Assembly (NCBI RefSeq): GCF_025753855.1
Contig: NZ_JAOWPT010000002.1
Span: 124,001 to 188,000 of the forward strand
Reading direction: 5' to 3'
Length of the DNA: 64,000 bases
Source: Mesorhizobium sp. ZC-5
GTDB taxonomy: Bacteria > Pseudomonadota > Alphaproteobacteria > Rhizobiales > Rhizobiaceae
Positions within the stretch are counted from its first letter, which is position 1; every line of letters starts with the position of its first letter. Below, piece after piece: positions 1 through 10,010 of the stretch. The translations under genes and the position numbers were made by a program. The notes beneath the pieces are model-generated. The model made no database searches, was not told the DNA's origin, and saw only the letters and a list, made by a program, of their open reading frames with translations.

Positions 1-463
1 AAATCTTGCCGATCTCGGGTTTCGAGACCAATCGAGGCATCATGGAATCGTTGAAGACAGTCGAGAACTCAGCCGCGATCGAGGCCAGCGAGAAGAACCC
101 TACCGCCCAGAACAAACTCGATCCCGGTGCCGCGTACCAGAGCATGCACAGGCTGAATATCTTGATCGCCGCGAAGACGGCAATCCATGGCTTGCGCGGC
201 CCGGTCTGGTCCGCGATCGACCCCAGCACTGGTGACAGGATCGCGATGATGAAGCCGGCGGCTGCGATGCCGTAGCCCCATGCCGCCTGTCCCATGGCCG
301 GGTCGCTGGCCATGCGCGACACAAAATAAGGACCGAATATGAAGGTGGTGACGACCGTGAAGAATGGCTGCGCCGCCCAGTCGAACAGCATCCAGCCCCA
401 GATGCCGCTGCGCGGCGCGCGCTCCGTGCCTGCGGCGGCTACCGCACCATTCACTTCAGCCAT
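1..463 (-). CDS. MFS transporter, UMF1/Atg22-like family (3' end cut by window edge)
   Basis: The N-terminal 154 codons of a membrane transporter are present; the rest lies beyond the left edge. The ATG is at 463 and the protein begins MAEVNGAVAA. Reading on, it shows the motif GWMLFDWAAQPFFTVV, then FGPYFVS and a helix followed by SPVLGSIADQTGPRKPW. The FDWA motif near the first helix and the SPVLG-AD-GPRKPW loop are typical of the UMF1 branch of the major facilitator superfamily (COG2270), which groups with Atg22-type transporters. The substrate is not known. It starts 26 bases after the stop of the NAD-glutamate dehydrogenase on the same strand, so the two may be cotranscribed. Family assignment is fairly sure; function is not. 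Confidence 0.8.
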   Translation of the reverse strand, partial: MAEVNGAVAAAGTERAPRSGIWGWMLFDWAAQPFFTVVTTFIFGPYFVSRMASDPAMGQAAWGYGIAAAGFIIAILSPVLGSIADQTGPRKPWIAVFAAIKIFSLCMLWYAAPGSSLFWAVGFFSLASIAAEFSTVFNDSMMPRLVSKPEIGKI

Positions 464-489
464 GTCCCCTCCGCGAATGCCGCCAGCGT

Positions 490-3400
490 CTACTGGCCGG
501 TCAGGTCGCTCATCAATCCCGATGCCACCGACAGCCGCGACACGGTAATATCGCCGCCTTCCGTCAGTGCCTGCAGCCGCTCGCGGGTGCGGGCGATACG
601 CTCGCCTCCGGCCTCCAGCCAGGCGGCAACCGGATCGGCCTGCTTGCCATAGCCGGCGAGCGCCGATGTCGCGATGCCCCGACGCGCCGCACCGATCATG
701 TCGATGGCGCGCGAAAGCGCAAGCCCGTCATAATAATCGGCCGGCGTAATCGAGCGCGCCGCGTCCTCGATGCGCGGAATGCGGAAGGCATCACTGACGC
801 CAAAGAAGGCTCTCGCCGACTGTACGAGATCGGCGCCAGCGCTGCGGGCCACCAAGGCGATGTCCGGCAACAGTTCGGCAACCGTCAGCGCGGCCAATTG
901 TTCGGCCAATCGTTCCGGCGCTCCCGCCCGGAAAAAGGCCTCGCGGCGTTCGTCCAGTTTTTCCTTCATGAAGGTTGGCAGCAAGCTTCCTATCTTCGGC
1001 TCCAGAACCTTGCGTGCCTCGCGCAGTTCAATGATGCGGGTTCCAAGCGGTGCATCGCCGCGGTCGTTCTTGAGGAGCCATGCCGTGGCGGCGGAAATCA
1101 ACCGACCGGCGGTCTGATAGAAATCGAGCTGTGCCTGTCCGTCTACCTTGTTGTCCAGCGCGTCGATGTCGGCATAGACGCTGGCAAGACCGAAGCCGTC
1201 GCGCACCACGGTGAAGGCACGCACCACGTCGCCGGCATCGCGGCCGGTGCTGTCCTGCAGCCGGCTCACGAACGCCGGTCCACCGCGATTGATCAGGTCG
1301 TTTGAAAGCACGCGCGCGATGATCTCGCGGCGCAGCCGATGCCCCTCGATCTCCGCCTGATACTTCTTCGCCATGCGGTCGGGGAAATAGCCCAGCAGGT
1401 CCCGGTCGAAATGCGGATCGTCGGGCACATTGCTCGCGATGATGTCGCTGAACAGCACGATCTTGGCATAGGCGAGCAGCACGCCGAGTTCGGCGCGCGT
1501 CAGCGGCTCGCCGCGCACCTGGCGTTCAGCCAGCGCCTGCGGCGACGGCAGCGTTTCCACCGCGCGATCGAGCAGGCCGCGTGCTTCCAGCGCCGCCATG
1601 AAGCGCGCCTGGTGAGGCAGGTCGCCAATGCCGCGCTTGCGGGCGAGCGAGAGCGCCAGGGTCTGCTGGTAGTTGTTGGAGAGGACCAGGGAGCCGACCT
1701 CGTCGGTCATCTCGGCCAGCAGCTTGTTGCGCGCGGGACGCGTCAGGGAGCCCTTGCGCATCGCCGACGCCAGCGCGATCTTGATGTTGACTTCGACGTC
1801 CGACGAATTGACGCCGCCGGAATTGTCGATGGCGTCGGAATTGCAGGCACCGCCGAGCATGCCGAATTCGATGCGGGCACGCTGGGTGACGCCGAGATTG
1901 GCGCCCTCGCCGATCACCTTGACGCGCAGTTCGGCGGCGGTCACCCGGATGCCGTCATTGGCGCGGTCGCCGACTTCCTGGTTGCTCTCGCCGGTGGCGC
2001 GCACATAGGTGCCGATGCCGCCGAACCACATCAGGTCGACCGGCGCCTTGAGGATGGCGTTCATGATCTCGGCCGGCGAGGCCGCCGTCTTCGACAGGCC
2101 AATCGCGGCGGCAGCCGCCGCCGGCAGCGTGATCGATTTCAGGGCACGCGACACGATAATGCCGCCAGCCGACAGCTTCGTCTTGTCGTAATCCTGCCAG
2201 GAAGAGCGCGGCAGGTCGAACATGCGTCGCCGTTCGGCCATCGAGGCCGCGATATCCGGATCCGGATCGATGAAGATATCGCGGTGGTCGAAGGCGGCAA
2301 TCAGCCGCGTCTGCTCGGAGAGCAACATGCCGTTGCCGAACACGTCGCCCGACATGTCGCCGACGCCGACGACCGTGAATGGCGTCGTCTGGATATCCCG
2401 GTTGATTTCGCGGAAATGGCGTTTCACCGCCTCCCAGGCACCCTTGGCGGTAATGCCCATCTTCTTGTGGTCGTAGCCGGCGGAGCCGCCCGACGCGAAG
2501 GCGTCGTCCAGCCAGAAATCATGCGCCTGGCTGATACTGTTGGCCGTATCCGAAAACGTCGCCGTGCCCTTGTCGGCGGCAACGACGAAATAGGGATCGT
2601 CGGTGTCGCGGCGGACGACATTGGCTGGCGGGACGACCTTGTCGCCGTCGAGATTGTCGGTGATCGACAACAGGCTGGAGACGAAGTTCACATAGGCCTT
2701 GGTACCGGCTGCGAACACCGCGTCGCGACTGCCACCGGCGGGCAGGCGTTTCGGGAAGAAGCCGCCCTTGGCGCCAACCGGCACGATGACAGCGTTCTTG
2801 ACCTGCTGCGCTTTGACCAGGCCGAGCACCTCGGTGCGGTAGTCCTGCGCCCGGTCCGACCAGCGCAAGCCACCGCGGGCAACCGGCCCGAAGCGCAGAT
2901 GCACACCTTCGACTTCCGGACCGTATACGAAAATCTCGCGCCAGGGTTTCGGCTCCGGCAGCCCGTCGATCTTGCGCGAATCGAGCTTGATCGCCAGCGA
3001 GCGGCCCTCGGACTTCGTCGCCGGCGCAAAATGATTGGTGCGCAGTGACGATTCGATGAGATTGAGGTAGCGGCGGATGATGGTGTCGTCGTCGATGCTG
3101 GGGACCGCGTCGAGTTCGTCCTTGATCTTGGCCTTCAGATGTTTCGCGGTGACGTCGGCCTCTTTCTGATGCGCCGGATCGAAGCGCGTGATGAACAGCG
3201 TGAACAGCGCCCGCGCGATTTCCGGATAGCGGTTCAAGGCGGCTGCGATGAAATCCTGGCTCTGCGGAATGCCGGCTTGCTGCAGATAGCGGCCGTAGGC
3301 GCGCAGGATGCCGATTTCGCTCGACCGCATCGAAGCGGTCTGCGCCAGGGCATTGTAGCCGTCATTGTCGCGATCGCCGCGCCAGACCGAAAGGAACACC

Positions 3401-5274
3401 TCTTCGAAGAGCTCGCCCCCATCGGCGAGATCGATCGGTTCCCCGAAGGCGTTTTCCAGCTCCATGTCGTGCACGAAAACCGTGTCGCCATCCGGATCGC
3501 CGACTTCAAAGGTGCGCTCGCTGATGACCCGGAAGCCGATGTTCTCGAGGATCGGCACGCGCCGCGAAAGCGCGACCGGAGTCCCGAAATGATAGATCTT
3601 CAGCGCCGCCTGCTCCGGACGCTGATCCGGCTGCCGGTAGTAGTCGATGGCGATTGGATTGCCGGCGTCCAGCGACGCGATCTCACGGGCGTCGTTCAGC
3701 GCCTCGGCTGGCGTGAAACTGCCGCGATAGCTTTCCGGAAAACGGCCCGCGATCCCGGCAAGCGCACTGTCGGCGCCGGCGCCTGCCGCGGCTTCGCGCA
3801 GCCCGTCCTCCCAGGTGCGCACGATATCGCGGATGCCGGCCTCCAGCATCTGCTGGTCGACCTTCGGCGTCTTGCCACCCGAGCGCCCGATGATGAAATG
3901 CACCCTGGCGAGGCTGCCTTCCGGAAAGGCCGGATAATAGGCCGACAGGCGCCCGTCGAAGCTCTTCTTCAGGAAATCGCCGATGCGTTCGCGCACGATG
4001 GAATCGTAGCGGTCGCGCGGTACGAACACGAGGACGGAAACGAAACGATCGAACTGGTCGGCGCGCACCAGTGCCCTGACGCGCGGCCGCTCGCCGAGAG
4101 CCAGGATCGCCTCGGCATGTTTCCTGAGCGTCGGCACGGCGACCTGGAACAGCTCGTCGCGCGGATAGGATTCCAGCACATTGATAAGTGCCTTGCCCGA
4201 ATGATCGCCCGGATTGAACCCGGATTTGGCAATGACGGTTTGCGCCTTGGAACGCAGGTAAGGGATCTTGAGCAGCGACCGCGTATAGGCCGTGGAGGTG
4301 AAAAGGCCGACGATGCGCAATTCGCCCGCGAGCTTGCCCTTCTTGTCATAGGTTTTGACCCCGATGTAATCGAGGTAGATACGCCGGTGCACGACCGACT
4401 TGGCATTTGCCTTGGTGACGATGAGCGGCTCCGGCCCATGCAGGAACGCGCGGATCTCCGGCGTCGTCGTCACCGCCTCGGTGCCGCGCCGCAGGACCAG
4501 CACATCCGGATCGTCGAGGATGCCCAGGCCGGGTTTTTCGGCGCGCTCGAGGTTGCCGCTCTTCTCCCCGCCTGAATACTTGAACTCGCGCATACCAAGG
4601 AAGGTGAAATTGTCGTCGCGCAGCCACTCCAGGAAGGCGATCGCCTCGTTGACATGGTCCTTGTCGAGCGGCACCGGCGCGTAGCGGAATTCCGAAATGG
4701 CCTGGTCGAGGCGGGCGAGCATTGGCTTCCAGTCGGCAACGGCGGCGCGCACCTGCGACAGGATTCGCTGCAGCCTCTGGCTTAGACCGGCTGCTGCATC
4801 CTCCGACAGCGGCCCGACATGCACCTGGATCACGCTGACCCGATCCGCGGCGTGATCGCCCTTGGCCTGCCCCGCATCGCCGAGGATTTCGCTGACGCCG
4901 GCCTTGCCGTGCTTCACCAGCACCACCGGATGCAGCACAAGCGTCGGCTCGCCGGCTGTCTCCGTGATCTCGCCGAGAATGGAATCGAACAGGAAGGGCA
5001 TGTTGTCGTTGACGACGGTGATGATCGTCACCGGTCGTCCCGCGCGTTCGACACCGGCGCCCGAATCGATAGCCACGACGCTTTCGCCCTTGCGGTGGCG
5101 GGCGACAGCGCGTTTGGCAAACTCCGCCGCCTTGTCGAGCACACCGCTCTGATACGTCGAAACATCCTCGGCCGGTGCCCGCGCCAGCAGGGTTTCGGCA
5201 AAGCCGTGGTCGCCTTTGGCTTCCGGAGCCTTTAGTGCGGTCTTCACGGATTTGATGGATTTTCTGGCAGCCAT
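490..5274 (-). CDS. gdh: NAD-specific glutamate dehydrogenase, large 180-kDa type
   Basis: This 1594-residue protein is of the large single-subunit NAD-glutamate dehydrogenase class, which oxidises glutamate to 2-oxoglutarate and ammonia in the cytoplasm. The length fits the family (about 1600). The N-terminal half carries the ACT-like regulatory region (VTIITVVNDNMPFLFDSI near residues 81-98). The catalytic core lies roughly at residues 720-1230, with GPVARGGLRWSDRAQDYRTE, the lysine-containing VPVGAKGGFFPK and the nucleotide-binding region VVGVGDMSGDVFGNGML. The ATG at 5274 opens MAARKSIKSVK. The gene is divergent from the AhpD-like gene across 114 bases. A UMF1 transporter follows 26 bases downstream. 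No frameshift was seen. This enzyme normally serves amino-acid catabolism. Confidence 0.96.
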   Translation of the reverse strand: MAARKSIKSVKTALKAPEAKGDHGFAETLLARAPAEDVSTYQSGVLDKAAEFAKRAVARHRKGESVVAIDSGAGVERAGRPVTIITVVNDNMPFLFDSILGEITETAGEPTLVLHPVVLVKHGKAGVSEILGDAGQAKGDHAADRVSVIQVHVGPLSEDAAAGLSQRLQRILSQVRAAVADWKPMLARLDQAISEFRYAPVPLDKDHVNEAIAFLEWLRDDNFTFLGMREFKYSGGEKSGNLERAEKPGLGILDDPDVLVLRRGTEAVTTTPEIRAFLHGPEPLIVTKANAKSVVHRRIYLDYIGVKTYDKKGKLAGELRIVGLFTSTAYTRSLLKIPYLRSKAQTVIAKSGFNPGDHSGKALINVLESYPRDELFQVAVPTLRKHAEAILALGERPRVRALVRADQFDRFVSVLVFVPRDRYDSIVRERIGDFLKKSFDGRLSAYYPAFPEGSLARVHFIIGRSGGKTPKVDQQMLEAGIRDIVRTWEDGLREAAAGAGADSALAGIAGRFPESYRGSFTPAEALNDAREIASLDAGNPIAIDYYRQPDQRPEQAALKIYHFGTPVALSRRVPILENIGFRVISERTFEVGDPDGDTVFVHDMELENAFGEPIDLADGGELFEEVFLSVWRGDRDNDGYNALAQTASMRSSEIGILRAYGRYLQQAGIPQSQDFIAAALNRYPEIARALFTLFITRFDPAHQKEADVTAKHLKAKIKDELDAVPSIDDDTIIRRYLNLIESSLRTNHFAPATKSEGRSLAIKLDSRKIDGLPEPKPWREIFVYGPEVEGVHLRFGPVARGGLRWSDRAQDYRTEVLGLVKAQQVKNAVIVPVGAKGGFFPKRLPAGGSRDAVFAAGTKAYVNFVSSLLSITDNLDGDKVVPPANVVRRDTDDPYFVVAADKGTATFSDTANSISQAHDFWLDDAFASGGSAGYDHKKMGITAKGAWEAVKRHFREINRDIQTTPFTVVGVGDMSGDVFGNGMLLSEQTRLIAAFDHRDIFIDPDPDIAASMAERRRMFDLPRSSWQDYDKTKLSAGGIIVSRALKSITLPAAAAAAIGLSKTAASPAEIMNAILKAPVDLMWFGGIGTYVRATGESNQEVGDRANDGIRVTAAELRVKVIGEGANLGVTQRARIEFGMLGGACNSDAIDNSGGVNSSDVEVNIKIALASAMRKGSLTRPARNKLLAEMTDEVGSLVLSNNYQQTLALSLARKRGIGDLPHQARFMAALEARGLLDRAVETLPSPQALAERQVRGEPLTRAELGVLLAYAKIVLFSDIIASNVPDDPHFDRDLLGYFPDRMAKKYQAEIEGHRLRREIIARVLSNDLINRGGPAFVSRLQDSTGRDAGDVVRAFTVVRDGFGLASVYADIDALDNKVDGQAQLDFYQTAGRLISAATAWLLKNDRGDAPLGTRIIELREARKVLEPKIGSLLPTFMKEKLDERREAFFRAGAPERLAEQLAALTVAELLPDIALVARSAGADLVQSARAFFGVSDAFRIPRIEDAARSITPADYYDGLALSRAIDMIGAARRGIATSALAGYGKQADPVAAWLEAGGERIARTRERLQALTEGGDITVSRLSVASGLMSDLTGQ

Positions 5275-5388
5275 GGCGTTTATCCCTCCCGCCGTATGCT
5301 TTTGCAGTTATCGTATCAGACAAACCGGGTTTGGCGACACGCGATCAACGCGCGACTGTGCAAATTTCAGATGAAGAGGAGATGACGG

Positions 5389-5955
5389 GTGAGCGAGAAG
5401 GTAACCGCATTGGATTTGGCTCCGGCCGGCGATTTGAGCGACGCCACAAAGGCCTATTTCGACAAATGCCGGGAGAAGCTCGGACTCATTCCCAACGTGC
5501 TTCTCTCCTACGCCTTCGACGAAAAGAAGCTGCGTGCATTCACCGACATGTACAACGATCTGATGCTGGGTGATTCAGGTCTTTCCAAACTGGAACGCGA
5601 GATGATCGCGGTCGCCGTCTCCTCCGTGAATCACTGCTACTATTGCCTGACCGCTCATGGCGCGGCAGTGAGGCAACTTTCGGGCGAACCGGCGCTGGGC
5701 GAGATGATGGTGATGAATTATCGCGCCGCCGACCTTCCGCCCAGGCAGAAGGCGATGCTGGATTTCGCCGTCAAGCTGACGGAAACCCCGGCAAAGATCG
5801 AAGAGGCCGACCGCGCAACGCTGCGCGATGCGGGTTTCTCCGATCGCGATATCTGGGACATCGCCTCGACAGCCGCGTTCTTCAACATGTCGAATCGCGT
5901 CGCCGCTGCGATCGACATGCGGCCGAACGGCGAATATCACGCAATGGCGCGGTAG
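5389..5955 (+). CDS. AhpD-like peroxidase-related protein (carboxymuconolactone decarboxylase family)
   Basis: The 188-residue product belongs to the alkylhydroperoxidase AhpD/CMD superfamily, close to the group annotated as uncharacterised peroxidase-related enzymes. The redox site is visible: C83-YY-C86-LTA-H90, the CxxC plus His arrangement used for peroxide or disulfide chemistry. The start is a GTG at 5389, preceded by AGAGGAGATG, a strong ribosome binding site. The gene is divergent from gdh and ends two bases before the stop of the convergent LysE gene. The substrate is unknown and a general antioxidant role is inferred from the family. Confidence 0.88.
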   Translation: MSEKVTALDLAPAGDLSDATKAYFDKCREKLGLIPNVLLSYAFDEKKLRAFTDMYNDLMLGDSGLSKLEREMIAVAVSSVNHCYYCLTAHGAAVRQLSGEPALGEMMVMNYRAADLPPRQKAMLDFAVKLTETPAKIEEADRATLRDAGFSDRDIWDIASTAAFFNMSNRVAAAIDMRPNGEYHAMAR

Positions 5956-5957
5956 GC

Positions 5958-6590
5958 TCAGGACCGCGCCGCGATCGCCGCCGCCGCGCCGCCCATCGTC
6001 GCGGCGCTGATCCGGTTGGCTATCTTCATGGCGCGGGCGCTTTTCAAGAGCCGCCGCGCCTGCGCGGCGGCGATGATCCAGGCCAGGTCGACCGCGATCA
6101 GCACCAGCACCATCGTTACCGTCAGTTCGGCCCAGCCGAGCACGGTGACCGAGCCGAGGTCGATGATGGTCGGCAGGAGCGCCAGGTAGAACATCATGAT
6201 CTTCGGGTTTCCGAGCGTAACGGCCATGCCGGCGAAGAAAAGCTTTGCCGGCGAATCCTTCTCGGGCAACGCCCCGTCCGCCACCGTGACCGGCGCGGTC
6301 CACATCTTCCAGGCGAGATAGACGAGATAGGCCACGCCCGCCCATTTCAGGGCGACGAAGGCGTAGTGGAAGCTCTGCGCCACGAAGGCCAGCCCGAACA
6401 CCGCCAGCGACAGCCAGATCGCTTCGCCGATCCACATCGCCGCCAGAAACGGCAGCACGTCGCGCCAGCCCTTGGAAATGACGCGCGCTACAAGAGCGGC
6501 GATCGACGGACCCGGCGAGCCGGCGGCAACCAGCAGAGCGCCGGCGAAGATGAGCAATGAAGTGAGTTCCACGGTGGCGACACCTCCCAT
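5958..6590 (-). CDS. LysE/RhtB-family amino-acid exporter
   Basis: This 210-residue inner-membrane protein is hydrophobic throughout, with about six helices. It carries the LysE signature near the N-terminus (SPGPSIAALVARVISKGW, with the GPS-rich turn after helix 1) and the later GNPKIMMFYLALLP, typical of the LysE/RhtB exporter family. Members export amino acids or derivatives; this one's substrate cannot be read from sequence. I start it at ATG 6590 (MGGVATVELT), because the extra 17 upstream residues are polar and unlike the family's N-terminus. The gene converges on the AhpD-like gene with a two-base gap. Confidence 0.88.
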   Translation of the reverse strand: MGGVATVELTSLLIFAGALLVAAGSPGPSIAALVARVISKGWRDVLPFLAAMWIGEAIWLSLAVFGLAFVAQSFHYAFVALKWAGVAYLVYLAWKMWTAPVTVADGALPEKDSPAKLFFAGMAVTLGNPKIMMFYLALLPTIIDLGSVTVLGWAELTVTMVLVLIAVDLAWIIAAAQARRLLKSARAMKIANRISAATMGGAAAAIAARS

Positions 6591-6944
6591 GAAGTTGCGT
6601 TTTGCCACAAACGACGTGCTCCGTCGAGGCGTGGCCTCCACGCTTGCCGGACTTGCCCTCCATCGCTAAAAGATGGGCGGCTTCAATTTTCCGGACCACT
6701 GCTTTGCCATCGTAACCGCCGGTCTCGCCAGTTCCACCTGATTTTCGCAAGGCAGTGCGAATGCACCGCCGTTTTGGAATTGCGTTCGTCGCGTGGCGGT
6801 TCGAGACCGGTTTGGCCGAGCCCGAAGCCATGCGATTCCAGGCGCCTATCCGCCTGAGTTTTTCCCGCCACCGCCACGCCGAGCCTCGTAAAGGGGCGCC
6901 TCGCACATCGCCGCTTCGACGGACTTCCCATGGGAAGCCCCGGC
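6591..6944. other. Intergenic stretch between the LysE and DUF1062 genes
   Basis: These 354 bases separate two divergent genes and must hold both promoters. I looked for tRNA, hairpin terminators and short genes and found nothing I can support. Open frames crossing it on both strands lack ribosome binding sites and have no recognisable protein motifs. Confidence 0.5.
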
Positions 6945-7595
6945 ATGTCGCGTGCACTCTCGGTCCTCTGGACCGTCACTCCATCCATCTACCCTCAACC
7001 CTGGCGCTCCTGCAGCCGCTGCGGCGAACCAAGACCGTTTCGTTGCAGCGGCAAATTTCGCCTCAACGCCAACGGCAAGCGCCTCGACGCCTGGCTGGTT
7101 TACAAATGCATGGCGTGCGACGGCACCTGGAACCATGCGGTGATAGAGCGCCGCGCTGCACGTGATTTCGAACCGGCGGTACTTGCCGCACTCGAAGCGA
7201 ACGACGCCAACCTGGTCCGCCGCTTTGCCTTCGACCTCGCAGCCCTAGGCAAATCGGTGCATCGGATCGAGGAATTCGCCGAGGTGACGGTGCCGAAGAC
7301 ATTGCTCGGTGAAGCACCCGTGCACGTACCATCGCTGGAAATAGCGCTGGACGTACCGGTGCCGATCTCACTGCGTCTCGATCGGCTTCTGGCCGCTGAG
7401 CTCGGCCTGTCCCGCAACCGCATCGCCGCGATGGCGCAAGCCGGCCGCATATCGGCGTCAGGCGCGCTGAACAGGCGGTGCCGTGATGGCGGGCGGGTAA
7501 GGCTCGACTTTGCGGATGAAGCCGACGCGGAGGTCATCTGGCGGGCAGCTATCTGCGAAGCCGCCGCTTCGGGTCGTAGGGACTGTCCGGGTTGA
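6945..7595 (+). CDS. DUF1062 domain-containing protein
   Basis: The 216-residue protein matches the DUF1062 family. It opens MSRALSVLWTVTPS and then has a zinc-ribbon-like arrangement, CSRCGEPRPF followed about 35 residues on by YKCMACDGTWN. The C-terminal part (ISLRLDRLLAAELGLSRNRIAAM) looks like an S4-type RNA-binding fold: paired basic helices followed by a short strand region. Together these suggest a nucleic-acid-binding protein, but no function is established. I chose ATG 6945, not 6930, because GGGAAG sits eight bases upstream and the family N-terminus starts here. The last 47 bases overlap the 3' end of the opposite-strand gene. Confidence 0.82.
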   Translation: MSRALSVLWTVTPSIYPQPWRSCSRCGEPRPFRCSGKFRLNANGKRLDAWLVYKCMACDGTWNHAVIERRAARDFEPAVLAALEANDANLVRRFAFDLAALGKSVHRIEEFAEVTVPKTLLGEAPVHVPSLEIALDVPVPISLRLDRLLAAELGLSRNRIAAMAQAGRISASGALNRRCRDGGRVRLDFADEADAEVIWRAAICEAAASGRRDCPG

Positions 7596-7893
7596 CGTCG
7601 AGGTCGACATCCTTGACGCAGCCTTGTGGCTGGCTGTGGCTCTCGCCAGAACGCCACGGCCCGTCGGCGAGCTCGGCCCGCGTCACCTTGGCCAGTTCCA
7701 GGCAACGCCAGGCGCCGCGCACCGGCCCCTGGCTTCCCGTCCCGTCGAACTGGAAGGTCAGCGCCTTCTCCTCGCCGCCGGAGTGACCGAGGATGATCGG
7801 GCAGATGGCGCGCGGATGGCCGTCATACATCAGGACGACCGGCTTGCGCGCCGTCATGGCCTCGGCAAAAAGCTGGTAGGTCCGGCTCGGCAT
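7549..7893 (-). CDS. Conserved hypothetical protein
   Basis: This 114-residue protein has no family I can name. It begins MPSRTYQLFAEAM and has the stretch PVVLMYDGHPRAICPIILG, then GGEEKALTFQFDG and WRCLELAKV. This pattern resembles the strand-rich part of WYL-type domains (a hydrophobic strand, basic residues, then a WR-x-hydrophobic strand), but it is too short to assign. The ATG at 7893 is preceded by a clean GAGGAG at six bases. It lies 57 bases downstream of typA on the same strand and may be cotranscribed. Its 3' end overlaps the convergent DUF1062 gene by 47 bases. Confidence 0.72.
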   Translation of the reverse strand: MPSRTYQLFAEAMTARKPVVLMYDGHPRAICPIILGHSGGEEKALTFQFDGTGSQGPVRGAWRCLELAKVTRAELADGPWRSGESHSQPQGCVKDVDLDVNPDSPYDPKRRLRR

Positions 7894-7950
7894 GCATGCT
7901 CCTCGCTGCGGGAGCATATAACGCGCCGAGTCCGGATGGCGAAGCGCCGG

Positions 7951-9777
7951 TCAGGCCGCTCCGGCGGTTTTCTGCTTCTCGAAGCGCTTGCGCTCGTTTG
8001 GATCGAGATAGAGCTTCCTGAGACGGATGGTCTTCGGCGTTACTTCGACCAGTTCGTCGTCCTGGATCCAGGCCAGCGCGCGTTCCAGCGTCATCCGGAC
8101 CGGAGGCGTCAGGCGAACGGCCTCGTCCTTGCCGGCGGCGCGGATGTTGGTCAGCTTCTTGCCCTTCAGCACATTGACCTCGAGATCGTTGTCGCGGGTA
8201 TGGATGCCGATGATCATGCCCTGGTAGACCTTGACGCCGGCATCGATCACCATCGGGCCCCGGTCCTCCAGATTCCACATCGCAAAGGCCACCGATTCAC
8301 CCTGCTCGTTGGAGATCAGGACGCCGTTACTGCGGCCGGGCAACTCGCCTTTATACGGCTCGTAAGCGTGGAACAGGCGGTTCATCACCGCGGTGCCGCG
8401 CGTGTCGGTCAGAAGCTCCGACTGATAGCCGATCAGGCCGCGCGTCGGTGCGTGGAACACGATGCGCTGGCGATTGCCGCCCGAGGGGCGCAACTCGACC
8501 ATCTCGGCCTTGCGCTCCGACATCTTCTGCACGACGACGCCGGCATGCTCCTCATCGACGTCGATCACGACCTCTTCGACGGGCTCCAGCAATTCGCCAT
8601 TCTCGCCCTTCTGCATGACGACGCGCGGCCGCGAGACGGCGATTTCAAAACCTTCGCGGCGCATCGTCTCGATCAGCACCGCAAGCTGCAATTCACCGCG
8701 GCCGGACACGTAGAACGAATCCTTGTCGGCGGATTCCTCGATCTTCAGAGCGACGTTGCCCTCGGCTTCGCGCAGTAGGCGGTCGCGGATGACGCGGCTG
8801 GTCACCTTGTCGCCTTCGGTACCGGCGAGCGGACTGTCGTTGACGATGAAGGACATCGTTACGGTCGGCGGATCGATCGGCTGCGCGTGCAGCGGTTCGG
8901 TCACCGACGGGTCGCAGAACGTGTCGGCAACGGTGCCTTTCTGCAGGCCGGCGATGGCGACGATGTCACCCGCATGGGCGTCTTCGATCGGCTGGCGTTC
9001 GAGGCCCCGAAAGGCCAGGATTTTCGAAATGCGGCCGCTCTCGAGCAGCGAACCGTCATGGTGAAGTACCTTCACCGCCTGGTTTGGCTTTATCGAGCCG
9101 CTCTCGATGCGGCCGGTGATGATGCGGCCAAGAAACGGATTCGCCTCCAGGATGGTGCCGATCATGCGGAACGGGCCTGGATGAACGGTCGGCGCCGGCA
9201 CGTGCTTCAAGACCAGATCGAACAGCGGGGCCAGACCCTGGTCCTTCGGACCTTCGGGATTTTCGGACACCCAGCCATCACGGCCGGAGCCATAAAGAAT
9301 GGGGAAATCGAGCTGCTCGTCGTTGGCGTCCAGCGCCGCGAACAGGTCGAACACCTCGTTGACCACCTCGACATGGCGCGCATCGGGCCGGTCGATCTTG
9401 TTGATAACGACGATCGGTCGCAAGCCAACTTTCAACGCCTTGCCGACCACGAACTTGGTCTGCGGCATCGGTCCTTCGGCGGCATCGACCAGCACGATGG
9501 CGGAATCCACCATCGACAGGATGCGCTCGACCTCGCCGCCAAAATCGGCGTGGCCCGGCGTGTCGACGATGTTGATACGGGTATCCTTCCAGTCGACCGA
9601 AGTCGCCTTGGCGAGAATGGTGATGCCACGCTCTTTTTCGAGGTCGTTGGAATCCATTGCCCGCTCGGCGACACGCTGATTGTCGCGAAAGGAGCCGGAT
9701 TGCCTGAGAAGCTGGTCGACAAGGGTGGTTTTCCCATGGTCGACGTGTGCGATGATCGCAATATTGCGGAGATTCAT
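7951..9777 (-). CDS. typA: Translational GTPase BipA/TypA
   Basis: This 608-residue ribosome-associated GTPase is of the EF-G-like BipA/TypA family, which acts in ribosome assembly and stress adaptation. The P-loop is AHVDHGKT at residues 10-17, followed by the switch region around [20 protein letters not shown], and NKIDRPDAR for guanine specificity. The C-terminal region contains the typical [10 protein letters not shown] and [10 protein letters not shown] stretches. I start at ATG 9777 ([11 protein letters not shown]), which matches the family N-terminus; an earlier in-frame start adds 13 unrelated residues. The gene is divergent from the adenylate cyclase. Confidence 0.97.
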   Translation of the reverse strand: MNLRNIAIIAHVDHGKTTLVDQLLRQSGSFRDNQRVAERAMDSNDLEKERGITILAKATSVDWKDTRINIVDTPGHADFGGEVERILSMVDSAIVLVDAAEGPMPQTKFVVGKALKVGLRPIVVINKIDRPDARHVEVVNEVFDLFAALDANDEQLDFPILYGSGRDGWVSENPEGPKDQGLAPLFDLVLKHVPAPTVHPGPFRMIGTILEANPFLGRIITGRIESGSIKPNQAVKVLHHDGSLLESGRISKILAFRGLERQPIEDAHAGDIVAIAGLQKGTVADTFCDPSVTEPLHAQPIDPPTVTMSFIVNDSPLAGTEGDKVTSRVIRDRLLREAEGNVALKIEESADKDSFYVSGRGELQLAVLIETMRREGFEIAVSRPRVVMQKGENGELLEPVEEVVIDVDEEHAGVVVQKMSERKAEMVELRPSGGNRQRIVFHAPTRGLIGYQSELLTDTRGTAVMNRLFHAYEPYKGELPGRSNGVLISNEQGESVAFAMWNLEDRGPMVIDAGVKVYQGMIIGIHTRDNDLEVNVLKGKKLTNIRAAGKDEAVRLTPPVRMTLERALAWIQDDELVEVTPKTIRLRKLYLDPNERKRFEKQKTAGAA

Positions 9778-10010
9778 GTTTTCACTCGGGAGATTCAGGG
9801 CGCAAAACGATGGCACCCAATTTCGTTGGCGCGCTCATACAGGTTTTTTCGCAGTTGCGAAAGGGGGACGGATTGGCGCGGGCTCGATGTCTTGTACCCC
9901 GGCTTCACTGAGGGTAACCGCGGATTGACCTAATGTCGCGGCTGGCGCTTACTGGTCGAAACGGCAGAATCTCCTGCCGGCTTGCACCGCAGGGAGCTAA
10001 GGGGCCGGAC

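Noticed and set aside
490-5274. Several long open frames on the opposite strand of the NAD-glutamate dehydrogenase gene
   Set aside because: They are by-products of the high-GC third-position bias of the real gene. Translations are Arg/His/Gly-rich without motifs and have no ribosome binding sites.
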